From NCBI GenBank assembly GCA_017461445.1, contig JAFTXW010000016.1, positions 62,001 through 126,000 on the forward strand: a stretch of 64,000 nucleotides of DNA. Direction: 5' to 3'. The notes beneath the pieces are model-generated. The model made no database searches. It worked only from the letters and a program-made list of their open reading frames with translations, and was not told the origin of the DNA. This stretch comes from Oscillospiraceae bacterium (GTDB lineage Bacteria > Bacillota > Clostridia > Oscillospirales > Oscillospiraceae). Position numbers and translations under genes: made by a program. Below, piece after piece: positions 59,788 to 64,000 of this stretch. Every line of letters begins with the position of its first letter. Positions within the stretch are counted from its first letter, which is position 1.

Positions 59788-59822
59788 AAATGCCCTGCAC
59801 CATAACCGGTGCAGGGCACTTT
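59788..59822. terminator. Bidirectional terminator
   Basis: TGCCCTGCACC and GGTGCAGGGCA pair around ATAACC between convergent genes. Confidence 0.85.
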
Positions 59823-59825
59823 CAT

Positions 59826-60980
59826 TTACAAAACAGGAGCCGCTTCCTTATCGTTAATGTTGATGCTGACGCCGTTGACTTCCACGTCCTCGTCGGCACA
59901 GATCATGATGTACTTAATGCCGCCGATGATGCGGGTCTCAATCAGGTCGCTGCGGGTGGGGTCACACTTGATGACCACATCGGGAGTCTTGATTTCAAAA
60001 TGCTTGTTGTCGATCACGTTCTTGGGGTGCAGGTCCGCTTCAAAGCCGAACACCTCGTCGTAGTCCACGCTGAACTTCGCCACATGCTCGTCGGAGACAC
60101 CGCAGGAAGCCAGCACCTCCTTTACGTCCTCTTTAGAAACCATCAAAGGCTCGGGAACCTTGGCCTCCTTGTGCATTTCGATCCGCTGGCAGATCTGGTC
60201 ATGGACGGTCTGCACTACATCCAGGCTGCACTCCTCACCAAGAGAGGTGGTGAGCAGGGCCTCAAAGGACTTCTTCTGCTCGGCAGCGGGCTTGGGGATG
60301 GGGGCATTGAACAGGGCCTCCACCAGAGCCTCCTGGCTGTCCTTGATGTCCTTGGTGTAGTAGAGGGCATTGTAGATATTGGTGGAGCGGTCATCAAAGG
60401 CCGGGAACAGGAAGCCCAGGGTGGGGGCAGATACGCTCTGGATCATGGCACCGTCGTGGAACAGCTTCTCCTCGGGTACATAGTGCAGGGTCGCCTTGGC
60501 CTGCTTCACAGGGCAGATAGCACAGACCACATAGCGGTAGGTCTCCTCGGACTGATCCCGCTGAAAGGAATCATCCTTGCTCTTAAAGGGCACATCATAG
60601 GCATCGCAGCCCAGGAGGATCAAGTAGTTATTCTCCATCTGGACGGAATCGATGATTTTCTGGTAAAAGCCACGGCGGAATTCCTCGTCCTGCAGCTTTT
60701 CGGTGCGCAGATCCATCAGCAGCTGGTGCTCGGGAGAACCTGCCACCTGGGAGGTCTTAAAGGTGATGTCAATGAGATTCTTACCAATGGAACCGGAGAG
60801 GGCCCGGCGCAGGAGGGCAAAATACTTGTCCGATTCGTTCTCGGGCATCATGCCGGTAGACTGCCGGAATTCAGTGATGATCTCCTTATTTTCGTTGACG
60901 TAGCAGCCGTAAATGGCCGTCATATTGCTGCGGTCCCGGCGCAGATGCCGCCGAACCTCGCCAATTTCCTTATCGTTCAT
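59826..60980 (-). CDS. DUF4317-family protein
   Basis: The 384-residue protein matches the DUF4317 pattern from its start (MNDKEIGEVRRHLRRDRSNM, then YGCYVN, SGSIGKNLIDITF). It has no signal or membrane segment, and its function is unknown. The family is widespread in Clostridia. The ATG at 60980 follows GAGGT; the longer frame lacks a ribosome site. Confidence 0.85.
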   Translation of the reverse strand: MNDKEIGEVRRHLRRDRSNMTAIYGCYVNENKEIITEFRQSTGMMPENESDKYFALLRRALSGSIGKNLIDITFKTSQVAGSPEHQLLMDLRTEKLQDEEFRRGFYQKIIDSVQMENNYLILLGCDAYDVPFKSKDDSFQRDQSEETYRYVVCAICPVKQAKATLHYVPEEKLFHDGAMIQSVSAPTLGFLFPAFDDRSTNIYNALYYTKDIKDSQEALVEALFNAPIPKPAAEQKKSFEALLTTSLGEECSLDVVQTVHDQICQRIEMHKEAKVPEPLMVSKEDVKEVLASCGVSDEHVAKFSVDYDEVFGFEADLHPKNVIDNKHFEIKTPDVVIKCDPTRSDLIETRIIGGIKYIMICADEDVEVNGVSININDKEAAPVL

Positions 60981-61085
60981 GGTGTTACCTCGCTTATGTA
61001 AAAATGCCAGAGCATTATAGCATAGATACGAGGAAAAATCCAGTACAAAAACCAGGGAGGGCATCTCTGCCCTCCCCTTGCGCGC

Positions 61086-63107
61086 TTATTCCGTTCCCCG
61101 CATGATGTCCCGGGTTTCGATGGTGATTTTCTTGTAGCCATCCATGATTTCGTTCGCCTCGGCTTCGGTGATGGGATCCATCATACCGCAGCCGCCAGCC
61201 TGGTGGAACCAGGGATTCTCCGCATCCACCTCTGCGTTGTAGCTTACCAGCTCGATGCAATCCAGTTCCCCGCCGTCTACAACGCTGTAGCTGTAAATAC
61301 TGCTGGCCGCACCGCTGGAGCCTTCATAGGCGATCACATTGTTTTCGCACAAATAATAGCGGATACGCTCGCCGCTGGAGAGCAGGCTGATAACGCCATC
61401 GTTCTGCCGGGTATACAGATCATAGATCAGCTCCCCGTCGGACACGATCAGTTCCTCATAGCCGTTGCCGTCCAGATCGATATAGGTATAGCCGATATCC
61501 TGAATATCCTCCAGAGATGCGGTCAGATAACTGATACCCTTTTTCTGGCAGGTCTCCATATCCCAGTCCTCAGTAAAGGCAAAGGCATATTTCTCCAAAA
61601 TCTCCACATAGCTGCCGTCCGTAAAGGTTGGCTCGGTGGTGTCAGGCTCCTCCACCTTGCTGTCTGTGTCGATAAAGGTCAGATAATCAAGGGAAATTTC
61701 CACATAGGAATCCACGATCTCCATAGCCTCCTCTTCGGACACGGCCTCCGTTTTGATCTTCCGGGGGCCAGCCTCCCAGCCGTCATCTGTGCGGATGACC
61801 ACCTGTTCTTCCAGCAGGTCGATACCGTCGGACAGGCGGAAGAAGGTATAGTCAGTGGCTTTCATATCGGTGTAGCCCGTGTGCTTGATGATATTGTTTT
61901 CGCACAGAACGTAGGGATCCTTCTCTCCCGCGCAGAGCAGGTGCATCAAGCCCACCTCGTCATTGTAAGTGAACAGATCAAAGATCACATTGTCCGTGCC
62001 CACCAGCAGCTCCTCATAGCCGTTGCCGTCCAGATCCATCAGGCAGTAGCCCAAATCCTCCGGGTTCCGAAGATACAAGGGAAGATAACTCAGGTCATTG
62101 TTGTGATACTGGTCAATATTCCAATTCTGCTCCACGGCAGTCTGATACTTTTCCAGGATGTAGGAATATTCCTCCGGGAGCCAAACCTTGCCCGGTGTCA
62201 GGGAGTAATCGAAGGTCTCCGCAAAGGCTTCCAGGGCTTCCCGGGACATGGTTTGCTCGCCGTGGACAATATCACCGACCCTTAGTGATTTGACAATGAC
62301 AAGGACAAATGCATCCTCCTGTTCCGCAAAAACCAAGCCTTCATCATCCGTTACAAAAAAGAAAAGCGATTGATCATGAGAACTGGTATACTCCCAGCAC
62401 TCGAATTTTGTCAAGTCTCCATACCTCCACAAAACACGCGGAAAATATTCCTTTGGGAAATGGAAATACCCATATTCCACAGGATACTGCCAGAGGCTGT
62501 CCTCATAGAGCATCGTGGTACTCCCCTCGTAGGAAAAATATCCCTCTTTCTGGTAGGCTCCTCTATCGTTTTCATGTATTACCCCCTCTATCGGGTAAAA
62601 CAATTCCCCGATCCCAGATTCCTGTACAAACAGGGGGAAATCCTCCTGTAGGCAGGGGAGCAGGAGCTTCAAACCATAACGTTCACAGATTTCGTCCAGC
62701 TTAGCGACATCCCCACTGGATTGGCAGCAATATTCCAAATAAGGCGATACGATTCCACTGCTTTCTGCATACGCTATATCTGAATCTCCCAGGTGCTCAC
62801 ACCATTCCAATCCAGCCCGATAAAAATCGGATTCCAGCAGCCAGTCTGCTGCCCCACTGTTCTGCTGAATCACATCGGAACGGCCCATTCTTCCCAGCAC
62901 GAACATACCGCCCAAGAGCACGCAGACCAGCAGAGCGGCTGCGGCAACGGTGCCAAAGCGGCTGGGATGGGTCTGCTTCTGAACGTAGCGTCCGGGGTGG
63001 GAATCGGTTACGGGTGTTTCAGACAGAATGGCAGCGAGCATCTTGTCCTTCTGAGACCGAGTTGGGGTCATCATGTCGTAAGCGTTTCGGATTTCGGATC
63101 GTTTCAT
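61086..63107 (-). CDS. Membrane anti-sigma-like protein with duplicated external modules
   Basis: The 673-residue protein has a short cytoplasmic part (about 1-50), one membrane segment (about 53-73, VAAAALLVCVLLGGMFVLG) and a large external part. Two modules of about 150 residues repeat in it, each with DLDGNGYEELxV, then a DLY/DLF..ND...SL/HL, and xxYVLCENN or RYYLCENN. The DxDGNGxEE loop resembles calcium-binding repeats. The gene overlaps the sigma factor gene by four bases (ATGA), so it is likely its anti-sigma regulator and sensor. Confidence 0.75.
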   Translation of the reverse strand: MKRSEIRNAYDMMTPTRSQKDKMLAAILSETPVTDSHPGRYVQKQTHPSRFGTVAAAALLVCVLLGGMFVLGRMGRSDVIQQNSGAADWLLESDFYRAGLEWCEHLGDSDIAYAESSGIVSPYLEYCCQSSGDVAKLDEICERYGLKLLLPCLQEDFPLFVQESGIGELFYPIEGVIHENDRGAYQKEGYFSYEGSTTMLYEDSLWQYPVEYGYFHFPKEYFPRVLWRYGDLTKFECWEYTSSHDQSLFFFVTDDEGLVFAEQEDAFVLVIVKSLRVGDIVHGEQTMSREALEAFAETFDYSLTPGKVWLPEEYSYILEKYQTAVEQNWNIDQYHNNDLSYLPLYLRNPEDLGYCLMDLDGNGYEELLVGTDNVIFDLFTYNDEVGLMHLLCAGEKDPYVLCENNIIKHTGYTDMKATDYTFFRLSDGIDLLEEQVVIRTDDGWEAGPRKIKTEAVSEEEAMEIVDSYVEISLDYLTFIDTDSKVEEPDTTEPTFTDGSYVEILEKYAFAFTEDWDMETCQKKGISYLTASLEDIQDIGYTYIDLDGNGYEELIVSDGELIYDLYTRQNDGVISLLSSGERIRYYLCENNVIAYEGSSGAASSIYSYSVVDGGELDCIELVSYNAEVDAENPWFHQAGGCGMMDPITEAEANEIMDGYKKITIETRDIMRGTE

Positions 63108-63592
63108 TTGGTCTCACCTCCAAGGATGGTTCGCAGCCGGGCACGGGCACGGGACAGGCGGCTTCGGACGGTAGCTTCCGGGCAATGGAGATGCTGTGCG
63201 ATCTCCGCCGTGGAATAGCCCTCGTAATAGTACAGATAGACCGCCGTTTTGTAGTCCTTCGGTAACGCGAAGATGGCCTGCAGCAGCTCGGCGTTTCCTT
63301 CGCCGCTTTCCTGGGCCAGCTCCAGGCAGTCCCCGATGTCCTCATGCCGTCGCCACCACTTTTTCAGGTTGTCCTTGCAAAGGTTGGACGCGGTGACGAT
63401 GAGCCAGGCTTTTTCGTGTTTTTCGTTTTCAAACTCCTTGTCTGCCGAGAGCAGCCGCAGGAAGGTCTCCTGCACCATATCCTCGGCATCGGCCCGGTTC
63501 TTCATAAAAGAATAGCAGAGCCGGTAGACAGTGTCTACGTGACGGTTGTATACTAAGGTGATGTCCTTATTTGTGCGCAGCAAAGAAGGCAT
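63104..63592 (-). CDS. ECF-type RNA polymerase sigma factor
   Basis: The 162-residue protein has region 2 (HVDTVYRLCYSFMKNRADAED, here its core VYRLCYSFMKNRADAEDMVQ) and region 4 (LPKDYKTAVYLYYYEGYSTA, then EIAQHLHCPEATVRSRLSRA). These bind the core enzyme and the promoter -35 element. The likely start is ATG 63592, eight bases after AGGAGG. It is co-transcribed with the membrane anti-sigma-like gene, so it should respond to an external signal. Confidence 0.92.
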   Translation of the reverse strand: MPSLLRTNKDITLVYNRHVDTVYRLCYSFMKNRADAEDMVQETFLRLLSADKEFENEKHEKAWLIVTASNLCKDNLKKWWRRHEDIGDCLELAQESGEGNAELLQAIFALPKDYKTAVYLYYYEGYSTAEIAQHLHCPEATVRSRLSRARARLRTILGGETK

Positions 63593-63669
63593 TTCCGTCA
63601 CCTCCTCTCATAATGGATACGATTGGGCGGGGCAAAATGTTGCAGTTTTTTCAAAAAAGAAAAAAGCCT

Positions 63670-63783
63670 GTCATCCCGAGCAAGCGTCAGCGCGTCGAGG
63701 GATCCTCGCACTCCCGTTACTGCTAAGCAGAAAATCGGTGCGAAGATCCCTCGACTCACTTCGTTCGCTCGGGATGACAAGCT
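63670..63783. repeat. Palindromic intergenic repeat (about 110 bases)
   Basis: TGTCATCCCGAGC...GTCGAGGGATC...TCGCAC (63674-63712) is matched by the complementary GTGCGAAGATCCCTCGAC...GCTCGGGATGACA (about 63738-63780). The outer arms pair perfectly over 13 bases. This arrangement resembles a dispersed MITE- or REP-like element of Clostridia. Confidence 0.8.
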
Positions 63784-63797
63784 TTGGGGATATTCTG

Positions 63798-64000
63798 TTA
63801 ATCCCACAGGCATTTCCAGTTCTGGATGAAATACTCCACGCCGGAGTAGACAGTGGTGATGACGATGACGGCAATAACCAGCCAGTTGAGGATGGCGATG
63901 CCGGGCAGGGCCATCATGGCACACAGGCCTACCATGGTGCTGGCGGTCTTGACCTTACCGCTCCATCCGGCAGCGATGACGGTGCCCTTCTGGACGGCCA
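63798..64000 (-). CDS. Second pgsA-like phosphatidyltransferase, C-terminal part
   Basis: The frame enters from the right edge and ends at a TAA (63798-63800). The visible 66 residues contain SGKVKTASTMVGL, a hydrophobic segment (LNWLVIAVIVITTVYSGV) and the terminal EYFIQNWK, which match the C-terminus of glycerol-phosphate phosphatidyltransferases (GKxKTxxQ...GxDYFxK). The catalytic half is outside the window. It is a paralogue of the gene at 46393. Confidence 0.75.
   Translation of the reverse strand, partial: AVQKGTVIAAGWSGKVKTASTMVGLCAMMALPGIAILNWLVIAVIVITTVYSGVEYFIQNWKCLWD

Overview
The window is about 64 kb of moderately GC-rich (roughly 55-60 percent by eye) Firmicutes chromosome. Strong AGGAGG ribosome sites, short intergenic gaps, T-box and glycine riboswitches, sporulation-type genes (a Spo0A-like regulator, an M50 protease, SpoIID/peptidoglycan-binding proteins) and the gene order dxs-tlyA-nadK-argR-recN point to an anaerobic, spore-former-lineage Clostridia, most likely a gut Oscillospirales/Oscillospiraceae-type organism. 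The taxon is inference; no rRNA gene is present. There is no prophage, IS element or CRISPR array.

Layout. 1-2.1 kb: the 5' end of an M50 protease gene with a small membrane-protein gene, tRNA-Pro(CGG), hairpin-rich non-coding DNA and an AT-richer phosphotransferase gene. 2.4-5.6 kb: a secreted, membrane-anchored type I pullulanase. 5.8-12.5 kb: a toxin-antitoxin pair, queA, a flavodoxin-like/membrane fusion, dapA, an XRE regulator and two tandem GNAT genes. 12.5-15 kb: tyrS and an M28 peptidase behind a tyrosine T-box. 15-24 kb: the recN/argR/nadK/tlyA/dxs cluster, headed by oapA and a 620-nt non-coding region interpreted as OLE RNA. 24-25.8 kb: trans-translation (tmRNA and smpB, with ppiB between them). 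25.8-34.9 kb: small metabolic and regulatory genes, including an AadA-like nucleotidyltransferase, a Spo0A-like regulator that lacks the phospho-acceptor, a VanY-type lipoprotein, a radical SAM protein, glyA with a glycine riboswitch, and an amidohydrolase. 35-43.5 kb: an esterase/HAD/GH3 operon, a CarD-like protein, pyk and asnB. 43.6-47 kb: SpoIID/peptidoglycan-binding genes and pgsA. 47-51.8 kb: a candidate small RNA, small membrane proteins, an AraC regulator divergent from two tandem 31- and 28-residue peptides, a set of small unknown genes and a CHAP-like hydrolase. 51.8-56.3 kb: a methyltransferase-trpS operon behind a leader-peptide attenuator, gltX and an HD hydrolase. 56.5-64 kb: a pullulanase-Nudix fusion, a cytidylate-kinase-like protein, a DUF4317 protein, an ECF sigma/anti-sigma pair, a palindromic repeat and the end of a second pgsA-like gene.

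The genes suggest a cell that degrades alpha-glucans outside the membrane (secreted pullulanase) and inside it (cytoplasmic pullulanase fusion). It controls translation genes through RNA leaders: a Tyr T-box for tyrS, a leader-peptide attenuator for methyltransferase-trpS and a glycine riboswitch for glyA. The most unusual items are the leader-peptide attenuator at 53.7-53.9 kb, the tandem VEYGK/GRTW peptides at 49.7-50.0 kb, the phosphorylation-site-deficient Spo0A homologue at 27.9 kb, the OLE/OapA locus at 22.4-23.7 kb and the pullulanase-Nudix fusion at 56.5 kb.
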